Assembly (NCBI GenBank): GCA_950295325.1
Contig: OX485803.1
Coordinates: 22,070,001 to 22,134,000 of the forward strand
From: Polytrichum commune
Lineage: Eukaryota; Streptophyta; Polytrichopsida; Polytrichales; Polytrichaceae
DNA: 64,000 nt
Direction of reading: 5' to 3'
Made by a program: the position numbers and the translations under genes. This document shows, piece by piece, positions 1-9,630 of the stretch. The notes below the pieces were generated by a model. That model did no database searches and was not told where the DNA came from. It saw nothing but the letters and a program-made list of their open reading frames with translations. Positions within the stretch are counted from its first letter, which is position 1, and each line of letters begins with the position of its first letter.

Positions 1-550
1 TAAGTCTAAAATTATTTTTCAAAATAAATAAATTTATATGTAGACCACATAAAATCGCAAAGTGAGCCTTTTACTCTCCAATAAAGGGGGGGGGGGGGGG
101 GTCCATTGACGTTGGATTGCTAGGTGAGAATTACCACAAAATTAGTCTTATTGTTGGTGAAGAACTTCGGTGGTCAAACTACCTAGGAGGATATTGCACC
201 ATTTTTTCAATTTGTACGAGTTGGACTACATGCATTTCTTTATACAACCCTTTGTAATTAGGGTCTTCCATTTTTGTGTAGCATAGTGAGTGTATTACCT
301 AGTGCTTGGTTATAGGTGGATAAATATTGGAGAAGATAGTATGGGATGTGCAGTTTGCAAATTTTCAGTATTAATGAGGAGCACAAAAAAGAGTTTTAAA
401 AACATGTTGCTTTTTACTATTCTAGAAGCAAGGATTGTCCAAAAGACCCATAAGAGACATTAACGTTCAAATTGCTTGTTGGTAGTTAGGCACGATCTCG
501 TGAAACTCAGATAGAAGGAAGATGTATGCAAAAACTTGGCCTCTATAATC

Positions 551-895
551 TGTAATGAATGAATTAGGAAATGCATTATTGAGGATGGGGTAAAATCGCA
601 AGGATGAATGTCCAAGACTAAGGAGTGTGGATGAATGGGAAATCGATGGATGAGGAGTGGGATGACTATTATCTATATAAAATAAAATGAAAGTGATCTA
701 CACATATAGATAAGGAGACTTTAGTCTATATATAGAAATCTTTGAGACTTCTAAAGCTATCTCGTGGATGTTATGTATATATAGGGCTCAGGAGAGGGAG
801 AAGACATGTTATGTTGTGTGTGTGCCTCTAGGTCAGGAGGTGAGCATTTCGTCAATAAATGATTCTTTATGAACGGTTTAACAAGGTACGTTACA
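551..895 (+). repeat. 5' LTR of the chromovirus
   Basis: It begins TGTAATGAATG and ends GGTACGTTACA, with TG...CA termini, and is followed three bases later by the primer-binding site. It matches 17424-17751 and 62450-62795. A stretch with TATATATAGGG near 774-784 could be the U3 TATA region. The boundary is set by the homology to the 3' LTR, which starts right after the pol stop. Confidence 0.85.
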
Positions 896-898
896 ATT

Positions 899-909
899 TG
901 GTATCAGAG
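899..909 (+). promoter_or_regulatory. Primer-binding site, initiator tRNA-Met
   Basis: TGGTATCAGAG is complementary to the 3' end of plant initiator methionyl-tRNA, the usual minus-strand primer of Ty3/Gypsy and Copia elements. It lies three bases after the 5' LTR, the normal place. The duplicate copy at 62799 has changed to TGGTATCATACC. Confidence 0.85.
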
Positions 910-1287
910 TGTTGTGTTTTGTTGAATTGCATTGTGTTGCGTTGTGCCCATGGTTTGTTTTATAGTGTTGTAATTTTCTTTAGCACTATGGTTTCATTCG
1001 GTAATGCTCATCTTGAAAAAAAATCAAAGAGGTGGGGTTCCCAACCTTGGGCTGTTATCTAATTGAATTCTTGATGCAATCTCCCAAGCTGTTGTCATGG
1101 CTATGGAGAAACATACATACAATTGTAAGAAGAATAAGAAGAAATCTAGATCTCCCTCATGTCATACTTCTTCCTCTTCCTGTACCCACTTCCTTTTCAC
1201 TCATCACACCTTAGGTTGTTGTAGTGTTGCTCCGGCAACACCATAATCAACTCAAGATTTGATTTTCAAGAATGGAAGTCCACATCT

Positions 1288-1299
1288 AATCATTGGCTA
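1288..1299. repeat. Target-site duplication of the LINE, 3' side
   Basis: AATCATTGGCTA here is repeated exactly at 13913-13924. The undisturbed duplicate at 63183-63194 has a single AACCATTGGCTA, which marks the empty site. A 12-bp duplication fits target-primed reverse transcription. Confidence 0.9.
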
Positions 1300-1334
1300 G
1301 ATAGATAGAAACTCCGGTCCCTTTTAGGGGCCGG
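1300..1334 (-). other. LINE 3' terminal hairpin and CTAT tail
   Basis: On the plus strand 1300-1308 reads GATAGATAG, so the LINE transcript ends in a CTATCTATC-type microsatellite rather than poly(A). Just before it, 1314-1334 can fold as a strong stem: CCGG and CCCT pair with AGGG and CCGG around a short A-rich loop with single-base bulges. A 3' stem-loop followed by a short repeat tail is the recognition arrangement known for L2/CR1-type LINEs. The match to that role is inference. Confidence 0.6.
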
Positions 1335-1762
1335 CGTGAATGGAGTGTCCGTTCGTAATGCCAACAACCCGATGCCCAGAGGACATGGGGAAGCTGGGAC
1401 AAAACTACTCTCCTCTTTCGAGGATGGACACTATAGTAACCGAGAAACAAATAACGTGGGCCGATCATGGCCCACGGCGGTGCATGCCTTTTAGGTATAA
1501 TTAGTGTTTTTGTTATGAGAGTGAACGCCAAGTCATGATTCCTCGGTTGGTTGTGGGAGGATGTTTGAGTTAAGACGTTCCGGGTTCGATTTCAGTCGAG
1601 TCCGTATGATCGTCTAAAATGTAACGCGTGACTTGGTGCTGCAAGTGAGTAAAAAGCAGGAATTTGTACCAACCAACCGGCACCAATCCCTCATTCTGAG
1701 CTGTAAATAGATACTAAATATTATATAAGTTTTTTTTTTTTTTTTTTTTTTTTGGGTGGGTT
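1335..1762 (-). other. LINE 3' UTR with A-tract, hairpin and Pol III-like boxes
   Basis: ORF2 stops 12 bases before a run of about 23 T on the plus strand (1731-1753), an A-tract in the transcript. A second perfect 8-bp stem lies at 1455-1462/1469-1476 (CGTGGGCC...GGCCCACG). On the opposite strand, GGTTCGATTTC at 1583-1593 resembles a tRNA B box and 1541-1558 loosely resembles an A box. An antisense tRNA-derived SINE with a T-rich tail may therefore be embedded here. That is weakly supported; the tract may simply be LINE 3' UTR. Confidence 0.4.
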
Positions 1763-1888
1763 TTATGGAGGGTCTAAGTTTTGGGGGAGCGGTTGGTGGT
1801 TTTCAATTCTCCTCTTATGGAGGAGGATGGACATGGCATATTGTATTGCAATGGTATTAATGTTTTTAAAGGTATTTTTGATGGTAAC

Positions 1889-2446
1889 CAGGGGTATTTT
1901 GAGATTTTCTTCTAGTATTTTCATAGATGGGATGTGGGCCGTAGCTCGGGCCCCAGCTGTGATGACAATAAGTGGTTCGATTTTCCATCCTCTGGAAGCA
2001 ATACTATCAATCAAAGGTTTGTATTTGTTGTTTTTTGCTTCTATTGTTTCTGGGGAAAATCTGTCGTTACAATATGTGAATTCAATAAATTGTATGGTGA
2101 GGTTAGGGTCAATGTCAATGGGAGGGTCATTTTGATATGGTAATCCTTTAACACAGAGTATATCAGGTCGAAATCTTGCGTTGCAATGACATCTTTGTGT
2201 GTTACATGTACAGGGGAGTAGCCAATTGGGGACTGTATTTTCTTGGGGGTTATTATTGAAGGTACCGGCATTCATGAGAGTAAAACATCGGGATTTTTCG
2301 GACGAGATTAGAAGCTTCCTAATTTCTCCGACTGCTTTGTTATGTCTTTTAATTCGTAGTGAGTGTATATGTTGTTGGTTGCATTTCAGTAGAACATGTA
2401 GCCAAGTGTCTGGATCGTTTGAATTGCATATAGGGCATGTGATAGA
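1889..2446 (-). other. ORF2 domain: CCHC knuckle and restriction-like endonuclease
   Basis: Residues 1318-1336 show CPIC...WLHVLLKC, a C-X2-C-X9-H-X4-C knuckle, followed by RHNKAV at 1348-1353 as in R2-type elements. A second Cys cluster (PCTCNTQRCHC) precedes RPDIL (1407-1411). IEFTYC (E1436) and KNNKY (1452-1456) follow, which fits P-D...(D/E)...K of the restriction-like nuclease that nicks target DNA in R2, NeSL and Dualen elements. The spacing between PD and E is longer than the usual 12-14 residues, so the assignment is probable rather than certain. Confidence 0.6.
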
Positions 2447-2803
2447 GGGGTACCTCTGGTGACCGAAGAACATTTGTTTTCTAGCATTACCCATGTATGT
2501 TCCTGTACGGAATTTAATAAGGTATGATTTTTGTTTGTCTGTGATTAAGGGATTTGTCCAGAATTCGTTGGACAGTTCTTTGTCAATGTCTCTATTTTCT
2601 GTCCATTTACACGTGTTGGGGGTTTGTGTGGCCATGATTGCTATATTGGTTTCCCTATCATATTTTTTAATTTGTTTTTCTAAGAATCTTATTGGGCCTT
2701 TGTCTGGGACGTCTGCCATCGAGGCCCAGACGTCCTTTTGGTAATAGTACGGGATGGCGTGGGCATGTTCGTATGGGTGGATGGCAATTCTGTGTTCTAA
2801 TTC

Positions 2804-3241
2804 TAACCCGGCTTTTGCTAGTTTATCCGCTTTTTCATTACCGTCAATGTTGACGTGTGCTCTGACTTTGTATAGTGTGATTGGCTGTGTACGGTCTTGG
2901 AGGATTTTTACCATGGAGTTGAGTGTGGTTTGGTCGGGGTGACTATTGTGGAGAGTGGGGTGTTTAATTTGTGTATTGAGTAGGTATAATACGTTTAGAC
3001 TGTCTGTGAATATGTATGCGGGTTCATTAGGGAATTTTGTATTGATGATTCTTAGTGTTTTGTGTATAGCCATCATTTCTGCACGTAGTATGTTTTGATG
3101 CCCATGGAGTCTTTTGGCGATATTTAAGCCTTTGGGGCTATAGATACCGTATCCAGCTCTTTCTCTTCTCCATACCCCAGGGGCAATTTCTTTGGGTTTT
3201 ATAAAGGATCCGTCCGTGTAGTAGCTAATGTGGGGGTGGAA
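2804..3241 (-). other. ORF2 domain: RNase H
   Basis: Residues 1050-1195 contain YYTDGSF, LRAEMMAI, IFTDSLNVL and KVRAHVNIDGNEKADKLAK. These carry all acidic residues of the type I RNase H active site plus the histidine of the H-N-GNE-AD motif. The domain degrades the RNA strand of the cDNA hybrid. It lies after the reverse transcriptase and the PCIF1-like segment and before the zinc knuckle. Confidence 0.9.
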
Positions 3242-3433
3242 TTTTAGCGGTAAGTTAGTTTGGTAGTTTGGAAGTTGTGGGGTGGGGATATTATTGTGTA
3301 GGGGTGTGTTTGGGTAGTTTGATTTAGCCCATTTTTTACTAGGGTTAACGGTGGTGTTTAGAGGGGTGGGTGGTGCAGTTTGTGTGTGACTTTGTAGTAT
3401 TTGGAGGTTATTTGCTGTGTCGCTTATTAATTT

Positions 3434-3862
3434 CATTTGTTCGTAGGTGCCTATGTTATTGTTTTGGTGATGGATACAAAATATTTGTATGGTAGATGGT
3501 TCTTTTCTTGTGGTATTGAGCTCGGAGGGTATTGTGGGTTCCTCATACGTGATCGTATCAGCGGCGAAATGGGCAATGACGTGTGTGTCTGGGAATGGGC
3601 CTGTGTGTGGGTTGGAGTTTTGGTACCAATTAGTATCCGGAGATATAAGTATAGTGATTGTATATGGATCATTTTGGGCCGCTATGCGCGCCCAGTGAAT
3701 AGCTTGTTGTAGGTCTGTTGTATTATGAGGGTGTGCGTAACCGATTCCTTGCCATTTATGGTCAAACGCTTTACCTAGGGATCCAAATATTATGTCTCGC
3801 GAGAATGGTGAGTAGAATTGGGTGAATTGTGTGGGGCATGTAACTGGGGATGAAAAATATGA
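3434..3862 (-). other. ORF2 domain: PCIF1/CAPAM-like methyltransferase fold (probably inactive)
   Basis: Between reverse transcriptase and RNase H, residues 843-985 read SYFSSP, then FYSPF, then IIFGSLGKAFD, then GIGYAHPHN, then AIHWARIAAQNDPYTITIL and ISPDTNW. The order and spacing (F-S/A-S-P, FGS-G, a G-x-A-x-P motif, then a strand ending in P-x-W) follow the PCIF1 family of N6-adenosine methyltransferases. In that family the catalytic tetrad is NPPF; here the position reads AHPH, so methyl transfer is doubtful. It may bind RNA or cap structures instead. The assignment rests on my memory of the family pattern, not on a search. Confidence 0.5.
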
Positions 3863-6724
3863 GTGGTTAATATTGAATGTTGTAATCAGGAGATCTAATA
3901 TTTGGGTTGGTATTGTATATTGGGCTCGTTTGAGTGGGTCATTTTTTGGGATACGGTATTTGTACCTTTGGTATAACCAAACAATTTCAGTTTCGAACGA
4001 TTGGGTAGATGGTTCTAGACCGTGTGTGTTGTTTTTTGCCAATTGGAATTGTTTCCATAGCCATGTTAGTCTAGCTTTCGGGATGGTAATGAGGTGTCGG
4101 CCATTGTCTTCGTATATGTGAGCGACATCGAATTGTGTTTGGATGGTATCAGAGTTTGTTTCGATGTCGTTTTCTGGGTTGCATTCATTAATAGAGATAT
4201 GTGCTAGTGGAATTATTGTGGTTGGTGTGACGTATCTTGTGTCTCTATGTTGTTCTGTGGAGAAGTAGGCATTAATTATGTTTGAAAAAAGTTTGTGTTG
4301 TCTTTCTTTGTAGTAATGAATAAGTAGGTCTGTGTTGTGATTACATGTGTTGGCTTCACAGTAGGGGTATAGGTCCCTTTGAGTTCGCCATTTGTTATAT
4401 GTGTTGTTATTTGTTGTAGTCCATTGACATAAGTACGACGTGACTGTTCTTTTTATTCCGTTATGGTCATTGGATTGTTTTTGTTTATGATCGATTATTT
4501 TGTGTATGGGGAATTGTCGGGGGTCTTTAAGCATGTTGTTGGGAGGAGGGGGTAGAGGGGGGATGGGGAGGTTAGGGGGGTGTACGGGGGCGGTTGGTGG
4601 GTGTGGTAGGATATTGTGGTGTCTTATTATATATTTATTTTTTAGGGATCTTAGTGGATGGTGTTGTTGGCATGGTAGGGGGCATTGATTTCCAGGAGGG
4701 TGGCAAAATAATTGATTAGCTATGTTAAGTGCGCTTTTGATAAGTTTAGAAGGAGTGGAGTGGTAGATTTTGAATTCGTCCGGGTTCATTAGAGTGGTAC
4801 CATTAGGCATGGTAATTTGGTCTAGTGTGATTATATTATGTACAAGTAGTTTGTGTAGTAATTTAAGTGAGGTGTTGGGATTTAGGCCATGAAGCATTTG
4901 TGCTTCCTGCATCCATGCAGTTTCAAGTGGGGATGGGGTTAGTAGGAAATTGTTTATTGTACTTTTTAGGTGGACTCCGGCTTTATGTTTGAGCAAGAAT
5001 AATGTTCTAGTGATGGGTGATCTAACACAGTGGTGGTATTTAATGCGGGTGATTTCCTTAGAGCCCCCATATTTGGCGAGTATGAATTGAAGTAGACCAA
5101 CATATATTTTCCCAATTCTACCTTTATCATTGAGTGCGTTTTGTAGTTGTTCTCCAATGCATCTTAAATAGGCATTTTGTAGTGAGAATGCTTCGATTCC
5201 GAATAGATTGTGTGGGAGTTGTGTAGCGATGTTAGATGTGCATTTGGGTATTCCGCATATCGTTTTGTGAAGTGCTATGATTTTTTTATCGAGTTTTTTG
5301 ATAGCTGGTATGGAGTATGGCACTGCGTAGAAGCTGTATGCTATTCCAGCACGTATGACTGTATCTGCCATGTTTATTTTTTGTTTCATAGTAGCTGGGC
5401 ATGTTACAAGGGCTTGACACTGTTTTATTACTTTAGCTGTAGTGGTATTTATTTGTGTTTTCCATTTGAGTGATGGTGCAAGATTTATTCCTAGATACGT
5501 GTATGGTTCATGTTGGTTTAAGACTGGTATAGGTTGGTTTCTGTAGTTGATATTAGTAGATTGGATTAGGGCTTTGAAGGTTGTGGGGTGAAGTTTGGAT
5601 TTGTTTGGGCATCCAGTTATTGCGCATTTGGGTATTCCAAGATCCATTCCTGCCCATTCGCAGAATTTGTCTAGTTTGTTGAGTTGTGTTTGTAGTGTCT
5701 CTAGTTTATTGGCGATTGCTGCTAGGTCATCTGCATATGCTGCTGATGAGATTGTAATTTTAGATGTACCAAAAGTGTATCCATTATTCCCTTGTTGTAG
5801 CCATCTGAGGAGGGGTTCTAGGAATATGATAAATAGATATGGGCTAAGGGTATCACCTTGTATTGTACCTCTTTGAATGGAGATTGGTAAGGTTTTACCG
5901 AAGTGTTCACCAGTGAATATTGTTGACGATTGTGAATATATGTTTCCTATGAGATTTATGGAGTCAGTGGGATATCCCAGATCTTTCATTATGGCTAAAA
6001 GTCTGGCGTGATCAATGGAGCCGAAGGCGTTTTTGAAGTCAATGTAAATAATATATATATCTTGGTTCGTGAGTCTTGCGTCTTCAAGCGCTGCGATTAA
6101 TAATTGGATTTGCCTAGAAGTGCTTCTCTCTGCTCTAAACCCTTCTTGACTATCGTGTAATATTTGGTATTTTTCTCCATACGCTGATAGGATAGAAGTT
6201 AATGTACTCGTGTAGAATTTATATATGGTGTTAGCTAGTGCAATAGGTCTATGGTTTGTTAGTTGTGATGGGTTACCTTTTTTGTATAGTAAAACTGTTA
6301 GACTAGTTTTCCATGATGCAGGGATTTGTTTTTGTTTATAACAATGTTTAAAAAATAAGAAGAGTAATTTATGGAAGCGTGGAGGCATGTTTTTTAGAAT
6401 TGAATTAGGTATTTTGTCTGGGCCTGGGGCTTTGTTATTACTTAGGTTTTTAAGACAAAAGTCGTATATTTCTTGGTCAAAATACGTGTGTAGAGGAGTC
6501 TGGGGTTCTCCTCGTTTGTCAATGATATATCCGTCTAAGTCATGCCATGGATATTGCCGGACTCCACATGTGCAGTGTAATGGGTGTATATTTTGATATT
6601 GGCATGTGGGAACTGTAGGACGGTTACTGATGGATTGTTGCGTGTATATTTCTGCTGCGATGTCTTCTGGGTTAGTTAATATATTGTTTTGTCTATCAAT
6701 GATGGAGTCCAGGGGTGAGGTTTA

Positions 6725-7604
6725 AGTGTTTTTGAAGACTTTTCGATTTATCTTTTTGGGGCTTTTTTCATACATTTGACGGTATTTTGATACGGTATTT
6801 TGATACGGCCTTTAGAATGCAGTCTTTGGTGTATTTTGTGGTGATTTTCCTGGCTTTTTTATTTGCATTTTTTGCGATGGTTGCTATGGCATCAATCCAT
6901 TCAGTAGGAGGTGCCGTTGTAACAGGTGGATGTGGGATGTTTGTGTGTTGGTGGTTTCGTATATCGTTTAGGATGGGGTGTGCTTGCCAGAGTGGATCGT
7001 GTTGTGCAATGTATATGGTTTTCCTGATGAGGTGATATGTGTTGAGGTGTCTTTTCCATTTTCTCGCAAGTTTGCATGGCAAAAACCCACCTTGTTGTGA
7101 TGTTCTATTCGTAAGGTTGGGTAGTGGGTCTGCTTTACAGGTTTCTTCAATCGTTTCTGAAATTTTGTATACAATGTGGTCGAATGTTGTACAGGCTTCC
7201 GCCCATTGATCCGGGCTTAAGTGTTGGTGGTTTTCGAGTAGGGTGGTAAGGGCTTTTATTTGTGCAGAGTTTTCTTCGAAGAATGTTATGTTGAATTTTT
7301 CGATGTTTTCTGGTGGTATTGGATTTAGTATTCTAGTTGGTGACGTGTTTGTGGGGGGTGGGGATCTGGCTATAAGGGTGTTGTGGGGGATATGTAGTAC
7401 AACTGGATAATGGTCTGAGTTTAGATTCATGTTTGTGATTGTGGTAGAAATGAATTTGTTGTTGTCTGGTGAGTGAATGTAGAATCCATCTATTAGACTT
7501 GTTGATGTGTAATTATAGCCTCCTTGTCTGGAGATGCTAGTGTTAGTTGGGATATATTCTAGGTTGAGTGATGCGGTGAAAATTTTCCATTGGTAATCTT
7601 CTTC
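6725..7604 (-). pseudogene. LINE ORF2, middle part (end of APE, start of RT linker), frame broken
   Basis: After the TAA at 7607-7605 the same frame resumes and contains NLNSDHYPVV, the catalytic Ser-Asp-His end of an APE-type endonuclease, around 7430-7400. It then runs through an RT-proximal linker (TFDHIVYKISETIEETC). The frame is lost at 6781-6806, where GGTATTTTGATAC occurs twice in tandem; the extra 13 bp shifts the frame. A further in-frame TAA lies at 6724-6722, after which the reverse transcriptase frame continues. Confidence 0.75.
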
Positions 7605-8489
7605 TTATGGAGGGGTGTTAATGTTGTTATTTTGTCTGCCTCTAAGTGCGATATCTCGGTTAAAGTCCCCACATAATGAATACATGTGATTGGGGTGTAT
7701 AGTGATTTCGTTAGTGATTTCGTTCTTAAGTTGTGGAATGAGGCATGTGTCTTCTAAGTGTGTAGGCATGTACATGTGTATGATTAGCCAAGGTATTAGT
7801 GGATGGTTGTTTATTTTAATTATTTGTAGGTATGGAGATATATTTACTGGCGTGGGAATTTTGGTGATATTCCCAGGGAATGCATATTTATTGTGGATAA
7901 GTGTGAGTAAGCCTCCTTTTCCGGGGGTATAGGGCATTCTTTGTTGTATGCATCTTGTGAGTGCATGTGTGTTGTTGAAAATGAGTTTAAATTCCGGAAA
8001 TAGGTTTTGTATGTATTTTGTAGATTTATTTGCGGTTAGTTTGGTTTCTTGGATATGTATGATTGCTGTGTTGTTTAGCGAGTTGTTTATTAGGCTTTGT
8101 AGGTTTGGTAATGATGTGTTGAGTGATGACGCATTCCATGTTATTATGTTTGTTTCGTACTCGGTGTCGGTGTTAATTCTTGGGGTTGGTGTGGGAGTAG
8201 CTGGGGGTGGGGGTGGGTGTGAATATTCGTTGATGCTTTCTAGGCATCGGAGTGCTTCGGTGATCAATTGATTTGGGAGGAAGGGAAATTTATTTTGAAG
8301 GGTGATTGGTGTTGGTGTAGTATCTTGGTTGTGGATAAATTCATATATCTCTGTGTGTATTGAATTTTTTGGGTATATTATATCTTGATTGTTTTCTACA
8401 AAAGTTGTGTAGGGGTGAGGTGTTGATATATGCCTTTCGGGGGGGGGTTGGTGAGGTTGGCCAGTCTGATAATCAGTGTGTTCGTCCAT
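7605..8489 (-). pseudogene. LINE ORF2, APE-type endonuclease part
   Basis: This 294-codon stretch begins with a Pro/His/Thr-rich linker. From about residue 112 it enters an exonuclease-endonuclease-phosphatase fold: TNIITWNASSLN (N of the first motif), IIHIQETKL (catalytic E), LLTLIHNKYAF, LIIHMYMPT and LCGDFNRD (catalytic D and N). The SDH motif follows after the TAA at 7607-7605, in the same frame, so one nonsense change splits the domain. This nuclease nicks target DNA to prime reverse transcription. The upstream end overlaps the 2A-bearing frame in another frame. The switch point is probably the C9 run at 8439-8447. Confidence 0.8.
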
Positions 8490-9628
8490 ATGTTATTAAA
8501 GTGGTAGTTTTGGGGTTGGGCTAGTATGTTATTGCATGTGTCTATTGAAGGGTGGATGGTGATGATTAGAGCGTATAGCATATGGGTTAGTGGTGATTGC
8601 CTTTGTGTTTGGATATATTGATGTAGATGCGGGTAGGTGGTTATTGCTTGAGGGTGTAGTGGGTGTGTGTTTTTTAGTATGGGGGTAAATGTGTTTGCTA
8701 TGTGTTGGTATTCAGGTTGTAGTTTTATAGTGTTTGGAATGAAGTAGATGTTGGCTCTTTTTTTGTGTGTAGCAGGGTGTGTATGTAGGATGTTAGGCAT
8801 TGGTCCGGGGTTGGGTTCTATGTCCCCGCATTTTAGCAATTCTAGTTTGTTAATAAAGTAGTATCCGTGGGAATGGAGTATTTTTGGGATTTTCATGTGT
8901 GTTTTTAGATATATTATGATTGTGAACTTGGTTGTAGTAAAGAGGTTAGGTATAGCGTGTATGATGTTTTCTATTTGTTTGGGTGAGAAGTGTGAGTTTA
9001 TATTTTTTATAGATTTTTGGCTTGTTATTGAGTTAGGTCTCCAGTTATTTATGAAGTGGTATATGTTATTATTTGTGTGGCGAGGCCGGTAGGCCGAGGC
9101 CATTGTATCTTTTGGGTGAGGTTGGTATTTTGAATGAGGGTTTAATAGGTGTTTGAAATAGGGTTTGTGATGGTGTTTGATGTTGAGGTGAGGTTTATTT
9201 AGGGCGAGTAGTTTATATTTACTTCTTGTAAATAGATTAGGTAAGGCAATTATTGTTTTTTGTGTAGTTTTTGGGAGGTAGTGTATAGGTTTAGTATGTT
9301 GGTGGGTAGGCTTTGTGATTGTGTTAATGATGGGGTTGAGGGAGTTGTAGTGTATATATCTTGTTAGTTTTATTTTGTGGCGAGGCCGGTAGGCCGATGC
9401 CGTATTGTGTACTTTGTTGTATTGGTTAGGATATTGTTGTATTGTGAGTAAATAGATTTGTTTTTGTGAGGTGTTGGGGGGGTTTTCTTTGTGAATTTTA
9501 GTATTCATGAATACTATAGGTAGGGTTTTATTTTTAGTATATATTAATAATTTAATTTTGTTTTTGTTTTTAGTATATAAATATACTATAAGTAATTTAT
9601 AATTGTACGCCGCCGGGATGTTTGTCAA
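8396..9628 (-). CDS. LINE ORF2, N-terminal part with 2A-like motif
   Basis: About 410 codons of an unrecognised, very His/Asn/Thr/Ile-rich protein. It starts three bases after the ORF1 stop and its first in-frame ATG is near codon 41. The first in-frame codon that could serve at the junction is TTG at 9628, so initiation by re-initiation or a non-AUG codon is likely. The region before the 2A motif is an internal duplication: ASAYRPRH occurs near 9400 and 9110, and each copy contains an I-x-A-[IL]-PNLFT segment and a YF pair. Only the second ends in a good 2A. Cleavage would release about 275 residues. The rest would continue into the endonuclease after a frame change, probably a slip in C9 at 8439-8447. 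Confidence 0.65.
   Translation of the reverse strand: MTNIPAAYNYKLLIVYLYTKNKNKIKLLIYTKNKTLPIVFMNTKIHKENPPNTSQKQIYLLTIQQYPNQYNKVHNTASAYRPRHKIKLTRYIHYNSLNPIINTITKPTHQHTKPIHYLPKTTQKTIIALPNLFTRSKYKLLALNKPHLNIKHHHKPYFKHLLNPHSKYQPHPKDTMASAYRPRHTNNNIYHFINNWRPNSITSQKSIKNINSHFSPKQIENIIHAIPNLFTTTKFTIIIYLKTHMKIPKILHSHGYYFINKLELLKCGDIEPNPGPMPNILHTHPATHKKRANIYFIPNTIKLQPEYQHIANTFTPILKNTHPLHPQAITTYPHLHQYIQTQRQSPLTHMLYALIITIHPSIDTCNNILAQPQNYHFNNIWTNTLIIRLANLTNPPPKGIYQHLTPTQLL
8801..8839 (-). promoter_or_regulatory. 2A-like ribosome-skipping motif
   Basis: The minus strand encodes LLKCGDIEPNPGP, which contains the full D-[VI]-E-x-N-P-G-P signature of viral and retrotransposon 2A peptides, preceded by the usual hydrophobic LL/C-G-D stretch. 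In such motifs the ribosome skips the bond between the last Gly (8804-8806) and Pro (8801-8803) and makes two separate products. 2A motifs are known at the N-terminus of several non-LTR retrotransposon proteins, first in trypanosome L1Tc. Confidence 0.85.
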
Positions 9629-9630
9629 AA

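Larger units (their letters stand above)
1..1299 (+). repeat. Left copy of a duplicated block (partner 61904-63975)
   Basis: This sequence matches 61904-63194 at roughly 95% by eye, in the same orientation, with small indels and scattered substitutions. The match includes about 550 bp upstream of the LTR, the LTR, the primer-binding site and the start of the internal region. It resumes at 13925 after the LINE and runs to about 14690. Because the flank upstream of the LTR is shared, a segmental duplication of a locus already holding the retrotransposon explains it better than two independent insertions. Positions 1-550 hold a G homopolymer near 87-102 and no gene that I can support. Confidence 0.85.
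1763..6721 (-). pseudogene. LINE ORF2, C-terminal part: RT, PCIF1-like, RNase H, zinc knuckle, REL
   Basis: The frame is open from just after the TAA at 6724-6722 to TAA just before 1762. Numbered from the internal ATG at 6388: the reverse transcriptase region begins upstream with KAPGPDKIP and runs to about residue 320, with YIDFKNAF (115-122), RGTIQGDTLSP (173-183) and the catalytic YADD (218-221). A His/Cys-rich linker spans about 560-700. A domain resembling PCIF1 methyltransferases spans 843-985. RNase H (1050-1195) keeps D1059, E1104, D1129 and D1188. A CCHC knuckle is C1318, C1321, H1331, C1336, followed by RHN (1348) and a PD-(D/E)xK-like restriction-like endonuclease. It is classed as a pseudogene because the full ORF2 upstream is interrupted, though this segment itself is intact. 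His, Asn, Thr, Pro and Ile are strikingly abundant. Confidence 0.85.

Noticed and set aside
551-895. Functional host promoter with TATA box
   Set aside because: The TATA-like site lies in an LTR of a decayed element and no downstream host gene follows.
1535-1610. A tRNA gene
   Set aside because: A B-box-like GGTTCGATTTC is present, but no acceptor stem or anticodon arm can be folded; kept only as a possible SINE trace.
1752-8271. Many plus-strand ORFs of 60-127 codons across the LINE
   Set aside because: Composition (Gly, Val, Trp, Cys, Phe) reflects the G+T-rich complement of ORF2; no motifs, and they lie opposite well-supported domains.
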